From contig DDQZ01000087.1 in assembly GCA_002343505.1 (NCBI GenBank), positions 342 to 31,586 on the forward strand: a stretch of DNA of 31,245 bases. The letters are read 5' to 3'. The position numbers and the translations under genes were made by a program. This document shows, one piece after another, positions 1 through 7,846 of the stretch. This stretch comes from Verrucomicrobiaceae bacterium UBA2429. Its GTDB lineage: Bacteria; Verrucomicrobiota; Verrucomicrobiia; Verrucomicrobiales; Verrucomicrobiaceae. Numbering within the stretch: the first letter of the stretch is position 1; each line of letters opens with the position of its first letter. Under the pieces are notes generated by a model, which did not search any database, was not told the origin of the DNA, and saw nothing but the letters and a program-made list of their open reading frames with translations.

Positions 1-135
1 GCCACTCCGGCATGTGCCGACGCCGCTCCGGCATGTGCCGACTTCACTCCGGCATGTGCCGGAGTCATTCCGACATGTGCTGGATTCATTCCGGCATGTG
101 CTGGATTCATTCCGGCACGTGCCGGAGTCATTCCG
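1..135 (+). repeat. 21-bp tandem array A
   Basis: About 6.4 units of exactly 21 bp, truncated by the window start. Each unit has a dyad core: arms CCGGCA and TGCCGG around a central TG. The best dyad, at 46-65, has 9-bp perfect arms. The core near 114-127 (CCGGCACGTGCCGG) is a perfect 14-bp palindrome. A 21-bp period equals two turns of B-DNA. There are no spacers, so it is not a CRISPR array. Confidence 0.9.
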
Positions 136-235
136 TGAACGCAGATGTCTGGCGGCTTTTGTCGGCAAGCGGAAGATGCTGAATCTGCCTCCCAGGGGCC
201 GGGGCGGGCTCACTACTTTTCCGCTTCCAATGTGA
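2..235 (+). CDS. heptapeptide-repeat ORF A, 3' part (enters from left edge)
   Basis: The frame is open from the window edge to the stop at 233-235. Residues up to about position 139 are repeats of a heptad that reads VPESFRH (variants VPTSLRH, VLDSFRH), six full copies plus a partial one; a non-repeat tail of about 32 residues rich in Arg, Gly and Pro follows. Changes between copies are mostly silent or conservative in this frame: CGG/CGA/CGT for Arg, CAT/CAC for His, GAG/GAT for Glu/Asp, CTC/TTC for Leu/Phe. GTG is constant. That favours coding on this strand. No function is recognised. The tail overlaps the 3' end of the convergent gene at 213-2204 by 23 bp, so the real stop or tail may differ. 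It could also be non-coding satellite DNA that stays open because 21 is a multiple of 3. Confidence 0.4.
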   Translation, partial: PLRHVPTPLRHVPTSLRHVPESFRHVLDSFRHVLDSFRHVPESFRERRCLAAFVGKRKMLNLPPRGRGGLTTFPLPM

Positions 236-2204
236 CCACATCGGCGCGCAGGAAGACGGCCTGCATGACATCGCCCTCAGCCTTGTCAGGCTTCCAGAGC
301 GCGAGCAGGCGGGTGGAGCCGGAGAGCAGGGTGATGGCGGTGTCCGTCTGGTGCTCAGGATACTCCCACTGCGGCACGGCGAGGCGGTGGACTCCTTCCG
401 GAGGGGCCTCGTCACTCACAAGAAGCGTGGAAGGTGCCGGGTGATGTCGGAGCAGCCAGTTGATGTCAATGGTTCTTGCGTCAGCTCCGATGACGGGATC
501 CACCTCCCATGTGGTGCCCGCCTGCATCATCTCCGAGAGCACACCCAGCAACGATCTTCCCGGTGAGGGCTTGGTCTTGTCATCGGCGGCGGGTTGTGAC
601 GGACCGGGCAGGGAGAGCTCGGTGGTGTAATGATGCTCGATGACGTTGCTCACCTTGGAGCGCTGGCCGCCTTTGCCCTCCAGCCAGAGGGAGCGCACGA
701 TGCGCGCGTTTCCCTGAGTTGCGGCGTCCTGCACGGTCTGCCAGGCGGCGGCGTGGTCCGGCAGGCCGAAGCTGTCTTTCTCCACCTGCCGGAGCAGGGC
801 GGCGCCGGCTTCCACAATGTGCAGGCTTTGGCGCAGGATGCGCGGACGGGAATCGGAGAGGGACTCCAAATACTCTTCCACCAGGAGGAGGTTCTCGGGC
901 GTGTTGCGCACGAGCAGCTCGGAGGATGAGGCGAGGTAGTTGGCCGTGGCGCCTTCCGGGAAGGGGATGCCATAGGATTTGAGAATCTCCTCCACAGTGA
1001 TGCTGCGCCTGAAACGCGGCTCGCTCGGCATGTCAGCGGCCGCGCCGGCGAATGGATCGGCGGCGGTTGCGGGAATACTGCCACTGGACAGGAAATCCGG
1101 ACGGATACGGAAACGCCGCACCTGCATTCCCGGCGGTAGGGCGGGGTCAGCCACGGGGCGCACGTTTTTAGGAGTGGGTGTCACGGCTTCGCCGCGCTGG
1201 GTGAGGATTTGCAGGGCGCGGTCACCAGGCAGTGGCAGGATATGCACCACAGCCGCCCGGAGAAAGGCCGCCCGCATGAGCTGCCGGCGCTCGGCGTTCG
1301 GGTCGGCGTCCAGGCTCCACACACCCAGAAGGCGGGTTTCTCGGTCGAGCAGGGTGGTGCTGGTGGTCAATTCCGCCACCGGCAGGCCGGACCACTGCGC
1401 CTCCAGCGCGGGGGACGAGCCTGCGGTGAGCCGGTCCCAGCGCTGGATCAAGGGCGCGGTCTGGTGTTTGAGGCGGACATTGATGTCTATCTCCCTGTGA
1501 TCATGGCTGATGACGGGGTCCAACTCGATCTCGGTTCCGAGGCGGATTTGCTCCTTGGCGGAATTGGCGCGGTTTTTCTCGTCCACTTCATATTCCGTGG
1601 GCACTTCCCGCAACAAGCCCTGGGTGGAGACGGTCCTTTGCCCGGCCTTTGTCTCGCCGCGCATGGTGACGATGGAAGCGCCTTTGGCGAGAAGGTCTTC
1701 CAGCAAAGGCTGGTGGTTTTGCAGCGTGACGGCCTCGGCCATGATCTGGCGGACATCCGCGCCCGGCGCTTCGACGATCTCCAGTGTCCAGGCGAGTTGT
1801 GCGGGAGATGTCTCCAGCAGCGCCTGGACCAGGGGCTGCATCATGTCGTGAATGGTGGACATGGAGCGCAGGGCCAGGGTCTGGGTGGCGGGGTCGTAGC
1901 AGGCCAGGCTGCCCGGCGGCAGGGCGATGCCCTGTTTGTCCAGCCACTCCTTCATCACTTCGTGGTCGCGCTTGAGAAATGCCTCCAGTTCGCCGTGGCT
2001 GGCGCTGGGCGGCGGCAGATTCGGGGCGCGCAGGCGGCCTTTTTTCTCGGAGACAAAGCCGGTGATCAATTCCGACGCGGGCAGTTGATACACCTGGATG
2101 GAGTAGGCATACGGGTCCGCCTTCTGCGCCATGAGAATGCCGGAGAAAAGATGAACGCCGGCGAGCACGAGCGCCGGGTAGGAGAGATGGCTCATTTTCA
2201 TCAT
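213..2204 (-). CDS. exported protein with duplicated secretin-like module
   Basis: The start at 2204 was chosen because it opens a signal peptide (MMKMSHLSYPALVLAG..., likely cleaved near residue 26); the upstream extension to 2432 looks non-coding. The protein is 663 residues and contains two copies of one module, at about residues 34-322 and 362-659. Shared landmarks are a short 'GIALPPGS' / 'GIPFPEGA' strand followed by a run predicted as a small alpha/beta domain, then 'LDPVISHDHREIDINV' / 'VDPVIGADARTIDINW', then 'TRLLGVW' / 'TRLLALW' and 'MRAAFLRA' / 'MQAVFLRA'. The 'PFPEGA...LVRNTPENLLLVEEYL' stretch resembles N-domains found in secretin-related proteins of Verrucomicrobiota, but no secretin pore domain is visible. 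Function unknown; the periplasm or outer surface is likely. It is divergent from ribE. Confidence 0.8.
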   Translation of the reverse strand: MMKMSHLSYPALVLAGVHLFSGILMAQKADPYAYSIQVYQLPASELITGFVSEKKGRLRAPNLPPPSASHGELEAFLKRDHEVMKEWLDKQGIALPPGSLACYDPATQTLALRSMSTIHDMMQPLVQALLETSPAQLAWTLEIVEAPGADVRQIMAEAVTLQNHQPLLEDLLAKGASIVTMRGETKAGQRTVSTQGLLREVPTEYEVDEKNRANSAKEQIRLGTEIELDPVISHDHREIDINVRLKHQTAPLIQRWDRLTAGSSPALEAQWSGLPVAELTTSTTLLDRETRLLGVWSLDADPNAERRQLMRAAFLRAAVVHILPLPGDRALQILTQRGEAVTPTPKNVRPVADPALPPGMQVRRFRIRPDFLSSGSIPATAADPFAGAAADMPSEPRFRRSITVEEILKSYGIPFPEGATANYLASSSELLVRNTPENLLLVEEYLESLSDSRPRILRQSLHIVEAGAALLRQVEKDSFGLPDHAAAWQTVQDAATQGNARIVRSLWLEGKGGQRSKVSNVIEHHYTTELSLPGPSQPAADDKTKPSPGRSLLGVLSEMMQAGTTWEVDPVIGADARTIDINWLLRHHPAPSTLLVSDEAPPEGVHRLAVPQWEYPEHQTDTAITLLSGSTRLLALWKPDKAEGDVMQAVFLRADVVTLEAEK

Positions 2205-2483
2205 CGCGAGGCTACCGCCGGTCCCCAACGCGCCACAAGAAAAAAACAGCCCGCCTCCGCCACTCGACGCACCTTGCGCTTCAGCCAGTCCATGCACTCG
2301 GCGGGCGATCATCGGATACTTGCGGGGCAGAAGGCGCGTCGTCAAAGCACCACGTTCTTCCATGCGACCCTGTGGCGAGGGCTGGATTTGTCCCGCCTGG
2401 TTTGCCGTCTGGCGTTTGACAGCAATCGTCATCGAAGGCGGCGGCCTTTCTTGCGCTTCCGCGACGCGCGTGGAAGGTGGCGC

Positions 2484-3104
2484 ATGTTCACCGGACTCGT
2501 CGAAACCACAGGCCAGGTCATCGCCCTCGAAACGCGCGGAGAAAGCGCGCGTCTGACGCTGGACGCGGGGCCGCTGGCGGCGGAGCTGGCCTTGGGGGAG
2601 AGTCTGGCGGTCAATGGCTGCTGCCTCACCGTGGCGGAACTGGACGCGCGATCAGGGCGCGCGGGATTCGACCTGCTCATGCAGACGCTGAAGGTGACGA
2701 GCCTTGGGGATTTGCAGCCGGGCTCGCTGGTGAATCTGGAGCGGGCGATGGCTCTGGGCGCGCGCTTCGGCGGCCACTTCGTGCAGGGGCATGTGGATGC
2801 GACGGCGCGCATCCTGGACTGGAGCCAGCACGGGCAGGACCACCGCCTGGAGGTGGAGCTGCCGCCCGGGCACCGCGGGCTGGTCATTCCCAAAGGGTCC
2901 ATCTGCCTCGACGGCATCTCCCTGACCGCCGCCGAGGTCGGCGGGGGCAGTGTCACCTGCTGGATCATCCCGCACACCCGCGCGGTGACGCATCTGCGCG
3001 GCAAAAAGGCGGGGGACCGGGTGAATGTGGAGTTCGACATGCTGGGCAAATATGTGCGCGAACTGATGCGCGCGGGATCGCAGGCCGCTGGAGCTGCATC
3101 TTGA
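2484..3104 (+). CDS. ribE: riboflavin synthase, alpha chain
   Basis: Converts two molecules of 6,7-dimethyl-8-ribityllumazine into riboflavin and the pyrimidinedione, the last step of riboflavin synthesis, in the cytoplasm. The protein is 206 residues, normal for the family. It has the typical N-terminus MFTGLVETTG, the first-barrel motif 'VNGCCLTV' and the second-barrel motif 'LVIPKGSICLDGISLT', which mark the two lumazine-binding repeats, and a C-terminal trimerisation helix. The ATG at 2484 is preceded by GGAAGGTGG at good spacing, one of the few convincing ribosome sites in the window, so the long in-frame upstream extension is ignored. No FMN riboswitch is visible in the 279 bp upstream. 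It is first in a run of four + strand genes. Confidence 0.95.
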   Translation: MFTGLVETTGQVIALETRGESARLTLDAGPLAAELALGESLAVNGCCLTVAELDARSGRAGFDLLMQTLKVTSLGDLQPGSLVNLERAMALGARFGGHFVQGHVDATARILDWSQHGQDHRLEVELPPGHRGLVIPKGSICLDGISLTAAEVGGGSVTCWIIPHTRAVTHLRGKKAGDRVNVEFDMLGKYVRELMRAGSQAAGAAS

Positions 3105-3163
3105 CGGCATCCCGCCTTTCCGGCATCATGCTCTGCGGCCGGCGGAGGCCGGTCCGAAATCCC

Positions 3164-5221
3164 ATGCTGAAAGTTTTTCATTCCCACCGGCCCGTGTTGC
3201 GCCTGGCCTGCTGTCTTTCCCTCACGGCCGCCGGCCTGGGCGCGCAGGAACCTCAGGAGACGCCCAAGGCCCTGCCTGTGGAGTCGCTCGGCACGATGCC
3301 GGAAGCGGATGCGGTGAAAAAAAAGCGCGACCTCTCGGCCAGCCTGCTCACACAGAAGGAGGCGCGCACCATGCGCCTGAGCATCCCGGCCCCGCGCGGC
3401 CAGATCGTGGACCGCAACGGCATCGCCCTGGCCACCAACAAGGTGGTCAACTATCTGGCCCTGAATTTCCCCTTCATGGAGAAGGCCACCCCGGAGAAAA
3501 TCCTGGACTACGCCAAAGAGCGCATCAACGCGGTGAACCAACTGCTGGGCAAAAACTGGTCCTTGCCGGACGAGCGCCTGCTCACCCACTACGAGCACCG
3601 CCGCTGGCTGCCGCTGGTCTTTTCCATCGAAGAGGGGCTGAATGTGGAGATCACGCCCGAGCAGCAGGCCAAGCTCAAACTGATGCTTGAGGAGGGATCC
3701 CTCCTGCTCCAGCCCGCCTACCTGCGCCACTACCCGCACGAGGACGCCGCCTGCCACATCGTCGGCTACACCGGCAAGACACGCCCGCTGCCGCAGGGAC
3801 CGATCGTGGACGGCGACCCGTTGTTTGAGGAGATGGAGGGGCGCGAGGGGCTGGAGGTCACCTTCGATCACTTCCTCAAAGGCGTGCCGGGCGAGATCAA
3901 CCTGCTTTTTGACCCGAATGGCAAGCTGCTGGCCGACGAGGTGCTGCGCCGCCCGATGCCCGGCCACACCTTGGTGACGACGCTGGACTTCAACCTGCAA
4001 AAATACGCCGAGAACGCCTTGAAGAAGACCGCGCGCAGCGGCGGCTCCATGGTCATCATGGACGTGCGCAACGGCGACATCCTCGCCATGGCCTCGAACC
4101 CCGGCTTCAACCTCAACGAGTTCATCCCCGGCATCCGCTCCGCCCGCTACGAGGAGCTGGCCAACGACCCGAAGATGCCGCTTTTTGCCCGCTCCTTCCG
4201 CGGTGAATACCCGCCCGCGTCCACCTTCAAGATCGTCACCGCGCTCGGCGCGCTGGAGAGCGGCCGTGTCAGCGCCGCCACCAGCTTTCCCTGCACGGTC
4301 TCGATGCTCGTGGGCGACCGCTATTTTCACAACTGGAACACCAAGAACGACGAGGGTCCGATGAACGTCATCACCGCCCTCAAGCGCTCCTGCAACACCT
4401 GGTTCTATGCCGCCGCGCTCCAGGCAGGGGCCGATCCGGTGACGAACATGGCCTTCCGCCTCGGCTTCGGCGAGCGCACCGGCATCCCGCTCAAGGCCGA
4501 GGGCCGCGGCAACGTGCCCAGCAGCGCCGACCACCGCATCCTCGGCGGCGAGCTGGCAAACATCGCCATCGGACAGGGCGCCGTGCTTGTGACTCCGCTG
4601 CAGGTTTGCCAGTCCATGGCCGCGCTGGGGGACGGGCAGCGCGTCTTCCAGCCGCGGCTGGTGAAACAGGTGCAGACCATCAACGAGATCGTCGTGGATG
4701 CCACGGAGGAAAAGAAAGTGCGGCGGGAGCTCATGTTAAACCCCGAGTTCCGGGAAACCATCCTCAAAGGCATGGTGGCCGTCGTTTCAGGCTCGGGCGG
4801 CACGGGCCGCTCCGCCGCGATCCCGCAGGCCCAGGTGGCGGGCAAGACCGGCACCGCGCAGTGGCGCGTGGCCAAGGACCAGCGCCTCGCCTGGTTCACC
4901 GGTTTCCTGCCCGCCAGCCAGCCGGTGCTCGCCTTCGCCGTCGTCTATGAGGGGCGTCCCGGTGAAAAGATCGGCGGCGGCGCGGTGGCCGCGCCCATTG
5001 TGAAGGAGGTCTTCACCAAATTCTATGAGGGCGCGCCCACGGATGATCCGCTCGTGGCCGCCATGAAGGACGTGCCCCTGGCTCTGGCCGTGGACGAAGG
5101 TGTCATGGACGATGTGCCACTGGCCCAGCAAGTGCGCCCCGCCGAGGCGGCGCCGCCTCCGCAGACTGAGCAGCGGACCCTGGGCGGCTTCTTCAGGCGG
5201 CTCTTCAAGCGCAGCAATTAA
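3164..5221 (+). CDS. mrdA: penicillin-binding protein 2-type peptidoglycan transpeptidase
   Basis: Class B penicillin-binding protein that cross-links peptidoglycan stem peptides outside the inner membrane, usually as part of the elongation machinery. It has 685 residues from 3164. All three active-site motifs are present: STFK (nucleophile Ser353), SCN (409-411, the SxN motif) and KTG (561-563). The dimerisation domain begins around 'PAPRGQIVDRNGIALATN' (about residues 74-91). The N-terminus (LRLACCLSLTAAGLGAQ) looks more like a cleavable signal peptide than the usual long anchor. A further ATG in frame at 3128 would add 12 residues with more positive charge. The C-terminus is a Pro/Gln linker and a basic tail (FFRRLFKRS). 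No rodA or mreBCD lies next to it. PBP2 (mrdA) is favoured over PBP3 (ftsI) by the N-terminal layout. Confidence 0.88.
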   Translation: MLKVFHSHRPVLRLACCLSLTAAGLGAQEPQETPKALPVESLGTMPEADAVKKKRDLSASLLTQKEARTMRLSIPAPRGQIVDRNGIALATNKVVNYLALNFPFMEKATPEKILDYAKERINAVNQLLGKNWSLPDERLLTHYEHRRWLPLVFSIEEGLNVEITPEQQAKLKLMLEEGSLLLQPAYLRHYPHEDAACHIVGYTGKTRPLPQGPIVDGDPLFEEMEGREGLEVTFDHFLKGVPGEINLLFDPNGKLLADEVLRRPMPGHTLVTTLDFNLQKYAENALKKTARSGGSMVIMDVRNGDILAMASNPGFNLNEFIPGIRSARYEELANDPKMPLFARSFRGEYPPASTFKIVTALGALESGRVSAATSFPCTVSMLVGDRYFHNWNTKNDEGPMNVITALKRSCNTWFYAAALQAGADPVTNMAFRLGFGERTGIPLKAEGRGNVPSSADHRILGGELANIAIGQGAVLVTPLQVCQSMAALGDGQRVFQPRLVKQVQTINEIVVDATEEKKVRRELMLNPEFRETILKGMVAVVSGSGGTGRSAAIPQAQVAGKTGTAQWRVAKDQRLAWFTGFLPASQPVLAFAVVYEGRPGEKIGGGAVAAPIVKEVFTKFYEGAPTDDPLVAAMKDVPLALAVDEGVMDDVPLAQQVRPAEAAPPPQTEQRTLGGFFRRLFKRSN

Positions 5222-5238
5222 CCCCCTTCCCTTTCGTG

Positions 5239-5664
5239 ATGACAGTGCAGTTGGCCACCCTTTGCGACTCGGCTTCCGATTACTCCGGGAAGCTCTGCAT
5301 CCTCGGAGCCTTCGACACCCTTTGCGCGCGCGAGTTCCCGGTCGTGCATCCGCATTGCGCGCTCGTCGTCCGGCTCATCTTCGAGCCGCGCGACGCGGGA
5401 CGCCACACCTTCACCATCCGCTGTCTTGACCCCTCCGGGCAGGACTGCCTGCCGCCCTTCGAGCCAGTGGTGGATGTGGCTTTCCCATCGCAGTTCCTGC
5501 CCTTTGTGACGCGCAACATCGTTCTCAATCTCCAGCGCCTGCGCATTGAAAAGCAGGGCGTTTATCGCTGGAACATTGAGACCGGCGGCATCACCCTCGC
5601 CAGCATCCCGCTGCGCGCCACACTCTTCGAGGACCCGCGCGGCGCGGCGGGCCCCGCCGGTTGA
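5239..5664 (+). CDS. DUF6941-like small protein
   Basis: A 141-residue cytoplasmic protein with no signal peptide. The N-terminus (LATLCDSASDYSGKLCILGA) and the 'FPVVHPHCALVVRL' stretch match my recollection of the DUF6941 family, small all-beta proteins of unknown role common in Verrucomicrobiota and Planctomycetota. A GTG directly before the ATG, at 5236, is an alternative start. It lies 17 bp after mrdA and 25 bp before the ACT gene, so it probably belongs to the same transcript. Function unknown. Confidence 0.75.
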   Translation: MTVQLATLCDSASDYSGKLCILGAFDTLCAREFPVVHPHCALVVRLIFEPRDAGRHTFTIRCLDPSGQDCLPPFEPVVDVAFPSQFLPFVTRNIVLNLQRLRIEKQGVYRWNIETGGITLASIPLRATLFEDPRGAAGPAG

Positions 5665-5689
5665 TCCACCACACTCCCATCCCCCCGTC

Positions 5690-6166
5690 ATGGACAGTCC
5701 CGTCTTGCAGGAAATGCCCGTCAAAACCCCCGCCGGCCATGCCATCCGGCAGTTGTCCGTGTTTCTCCAAAACCGTGTCGGCTCCCTGCTCGCGCTCATC
5801 CGCCTGCTGCGCGAGCACTCCATCGAGGTGCTCGGACTCTCCATGCAGGACACCACGGAGATGACCCTCGTGCGCCTTGTGCTCAGCGACCCCGACGGCG
5901 CCGGCATGCTGTTCATCGAAAAAGGCATCCCGCACACCGACTGCCCCATCATCGTCGTCGAACTCGGCGAGTCCGGCCCCGGCCTGGCGGAGTGCCTCTC
6001 CGCCCTGCTCACCGCCGAACTCAACATCGAATTTTGCTACCCCCTGCTCGTCCGCCCCGGCCTGCATCCTCTGCTGGCCCTGCACTGTGATGACAGCGAC
6101 ATCGGGGCCGAGGTGCTCCACAACGCCGGCTTCCGCGTCCTCTCGCAAGGCGATTTGAGCCGCTGA
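5690..6166 (+). CDS. tandem ACT-domain protein
   Basis: 158 residues. The core 'IRQLSVFLQNRVGSLLALIR' is a canonical ACT-domain first strand and helix; 'EVLGLSMQDTTEMTLVRLVLSD' is the second half, and a second ACT-like repeat follows from about residue 85 ('IIVVELGESGPGLAECLSAL'). ACT domains bind amino acids or other small ligands and regulate enzymes. Similar stand-alone proteins in Verrucomicrobiota are often labelled acetolactate synthase small subunit, but no ilvB or ilvC neighbour supports that here. The ATG at 5714 (MPVKTPAG) is an alternative start closer to the conserved region. It is last in the ribE-mrdA run and convergent with sucD. Confidence 0.85.
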   Translation: MDSPVLQEMPVKTPAGHAIRQLSVFLQNRVGSLLALIRLLREHSIEVLGLSMQDTTEMTLVRLVLSDPDGAGMLFIEKGIPHTDCPIIVVELGESGPGLAECLSALLTAELNIEFCYPLLVRPGLHPLLALHCDDSDIGAEVLHNAGFRVLSQGDLSR

Positions 6167-6169
6167 AAC

Positions 6170-6199
6170 AAAAAAGCGCGCAGGCTTGGACCCGCGCGC
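6170..6199 (-). terminator. intrinsic terminator for sucD
   Basis: Read on the minus strand, arms GCGCGC and GCGCGC (6194-6199 and 6176-6181), extended by a few wobble and GC pairs, form a stem followed at once by six T. It begins about 22 nt after the sucD stop. Read on the + strand it lacks a T-run, so it serves sucD and not the ACT gene. Confidence 0.85.
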
Positions 6200-6221
6200 C
6201 TTCGCAGGATTTTCGAGCTCC

Positions 6222-7127
6222 TCAGCAGCCCCACACTTTGAAAAGCGCCTCCGCCATGTCGGCGGGTGAGTCCGCGACAGAAATGCCGCACTCGGCCAGG
6301 ATGCGCTTCTTGGCCGCGGCGGTGTCGTCCGCGCCGCCGATGATGGCCCCAGCGTGGCCCATGCGGCGTCCCGGAGGCGCGGTGGCTCCGGCGATGAAGG
6401 CGGCGATGGGTTTTTTACAGTTCTCTTTGGCCCAGCGGGCGGCCTCGACCTCGGCGTTGCCGCCGATCTCGCCAATCATGATGACGGCCTCCGTCTCCGG
6501 GTCGTCGTTGAACATCTTCAGCACGTCGAGGTGGTTGGTGCCGTTCACGGGGTCGCCGCCGATGCCGACACAGGTGCTTTGGCCGTAGCCGCGTGTGGTG
6601 AGCTGCCACACCGCCTCATAGGTGAGGGTGCCGGAGCGGCTGACCACGCCCACATTGCCGCGCTTGTGGATGTAGCCAGGGGCGATGCCGATGCGGCAGC
6701 CGCCCTGGGATTTCTCACCGCGTCCGGGCGTGACTACCCCGGGGCAGTTCGGACCGATGAGGCGCGTGCGGCTGCCCTGCATCGCCGCTTTCACTTTGAT
6801 CATGTCATTGACAGGGATGCCCTCCGTGATGGCCACCACGAGGTCCAGCCCGGCATCCACCGCCTCAAGGATGGCATCAGCGGCAAAGGGCGGCGGCACG
6901 AAGATGGCGCTGACGGTGGCCCCGGTCTCGCGCGCGGCCTGGCTCACGGTGTCGAAGACAGGCACCTTGTGGCCGCCGTGGTCAAACGTCTGCCCGCCTT
7001 TGCCGGGAGTGACGCCGGCCACGAGCTGCGTGCCATAGTCGAGCGAGGCTTTGGCATGGCGGGAGCCGAAGTCGCCGGTGATGCCTTGGACGAGGATTTT
7101 GGTGTCAGTGTCAACGAGGATGGCCAT
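6222..7127 (-). CDS. sucD: succinyl-CoA synthetase (ADP/GDP-forming) alpha subunit
   Basis: Alpha subunit of succinate-CoA ligase, which couples succinyl-CoA to succinate conversion with nucleoside triphosphate formation in the TCA cycle. The protein is 301 residues, a normal length. The N-terminal CoA-binding Rossmann domain begins '[16 protein letters not shown]'; '[12 protein letters not shown]' and '[13 protein letters not shown]' are diagnostic. The phosphorylated histidine is His258 in '[10 protein letters not shown]'. The beta subunit gene sucC is usually next to sucD but is not in this window. hisI lies 109 bp upstream on the same strand, an unusual partner. No Shine-Dalgarno motif precedes the ATG at 7127. 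Confidence 0.96.
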   Translation of the reverse strand: MAILVDTDTKILVQGITGDFGSRHAKASLDYGTQLVAGVTPGKGGQTFDHGGHKVPVFDTVSQAARETGATVSAIFVPPPFAADAILEAVDAGLDLVVAITEGIPVNDMIKVKAAMQGSRTRLIGPNCPGVVTPGRGEKSQGGCRIGIAPGYIHKRGNVGVVSRSGTLTYEAVWQLTTRGYGQSTCVGIGGDPVNGTNHLDVLKMFNDDPETEAVIMIGEIGGNAEVEAARWAKENCKKPIAAFIAGATAPPGRRMGHAGAIIGGADDTAAAKKRILAECGISVADSPADMAEALFKVWGC

Positions 7128-7182
7128 AGGTGTGGGGGAAAGGAACGCTGGGTCTTTAGCGAGGGCGGCAGGGTGCGAAACT

Positions 7183-7198
7183 CGAAATTCGAATTTCG
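7183..7198. promoter_or_regulatory. 16-bp perfect palindrome between hisI and sucD
   Basis: CGAAATTCGAATTTCG is its own reverse complement. It sits about 55 bp upstream of the sucD start and 38 bp after the hisI stop, an operator-like place. It could also be a copy of a short interspersed repeat. Confidence 0.5.
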
Positions 7199-7236
7199 CG
7201 GCATGAATTTCACGCTCCGCGAGCTGGCGCGGGATT

Positions 7237-7668
7237 TCAGGGGGCCAACTCGCGCATTTTCAGCCTCAACTGGCCGCCGTCCTTCGGCGCCACCACGCGG
7301 CGGTAAAAGCAGGTGGGCCGCTTGGTGTGGCAGCAGCCGCCGCCGTGCTGGATGACGCGCAGCACCAGCGCGTCCTGGTCGCAGTCGGTGAGGATTTCCA
7401 CGATCTCCTGGAATTCGCCGCTGGTGGCACCCTTGTGCCAGAGCTGCTTGCGGCTCCGGCTGTAATAGACCGCCTGGCCCTTCTCAAAAGTCATCTTGAG
7501 CGACTCCTCGTTCATATAGGCCAGCATCAGCGGCTCGTCGGTGCGCGCGTCTATCGCCATGGCCGGGATGAGGCCGTGCTCGTCGAATTTCGGGGCGAAA
7601 CCGCCTCCCTGCTCGACGGACTCTTTCGAGTCACGGGTTGCGAATGTGTATTTTTTTTCTTCTGACAT
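7237..7668 (-). CDS. hisI: phosphoribosyl-AMP cyclohydrolase
   Basis: Third step of histidine synthesis: opens the purine ring of phosphoribosyl-AMP, in the cytoplasm. 143 residues. The Mg site is the DCDQD run (Asp95, Asp97, Asp99) and the Zn site uses cysteines in '[17 protein letters not shown]' (Cys112, Cys113, Cys120 region). '[18 protein letters not shown]' is the other family signature. There is no phosphoribosyl-ATP pyrophosphatase (HisE) domain, so this is the single-function form. An N-terminal extension of about 25 residues precedes the core. The ATG at 7668 was chosen; the longer upstream reading overlaps tmk. It is divergent from tmk, with no other his gene in view. Confidence 0.95.
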   Translation of the reverse strand: MSEEKKYTFATRDSKESVEQGGGFAPKFDEHGLIPAMAIDARTDEPLMLAYMNEESLKMTFEKGQAVYYSRSRKQLWHKGATSGEFQEIVEILTDCDQDALVLRVIQHGGGCCHTKRPTCFYRRVVAPKDGGQLRLKMRELAP

Positions 7669-7685
7669 GGGGGGAGGTAGGTTCG

Positions 7686-7708
7686 CCCGCGCGCGGGTTT
7701 TGCAAAAC
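7686..7708. promoter_or_regulatory. two abutting palindromes in the hisI-tmk divergent region
   Basis: CCCGCGCGCGGG (7686-7697) and GTTTTGCAAAAC (7697-7708) are both perfect 12-bp palindromes sharing one base. They lie 18-40 bp upstream of the hisI start in a 178-bp divergent region, where a shared operator would be expected. Confidence 0.4.
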
Positions 7709-7846
7709 GAAATTGTGGGCGGATTTGCGCATCCCGGTGGCATCGGCCAGCGGGCCAGCGGCCGGAGATCGGGCAAAAGCGGCTCGTTTTGTTCGACATC
7801 GGGGCGGCTCGCGCTAAAAACAAGGCCAACGAATCCGCCAACGCCC

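Noticed and set aside
1209..2483. N-terminal extension joined to riboflavin synthase
   Set aside because: Antisense to the duplicated-module gene. The MFTGLVE start with a ribosome site at 2484 is clearly the real one.
2205..2483. FMN riboswitch upstream of ribE
   Set aside because: None of the conserved FMN-element blocks is visible in these 279 bp. A TTGACA at 2417 lacks a matching -10 box.
2429..4534. 701-codon open frame on the minus strand
   Set aside because: Covers ribE and mrdA, both of which have full family motifs on the + strand.
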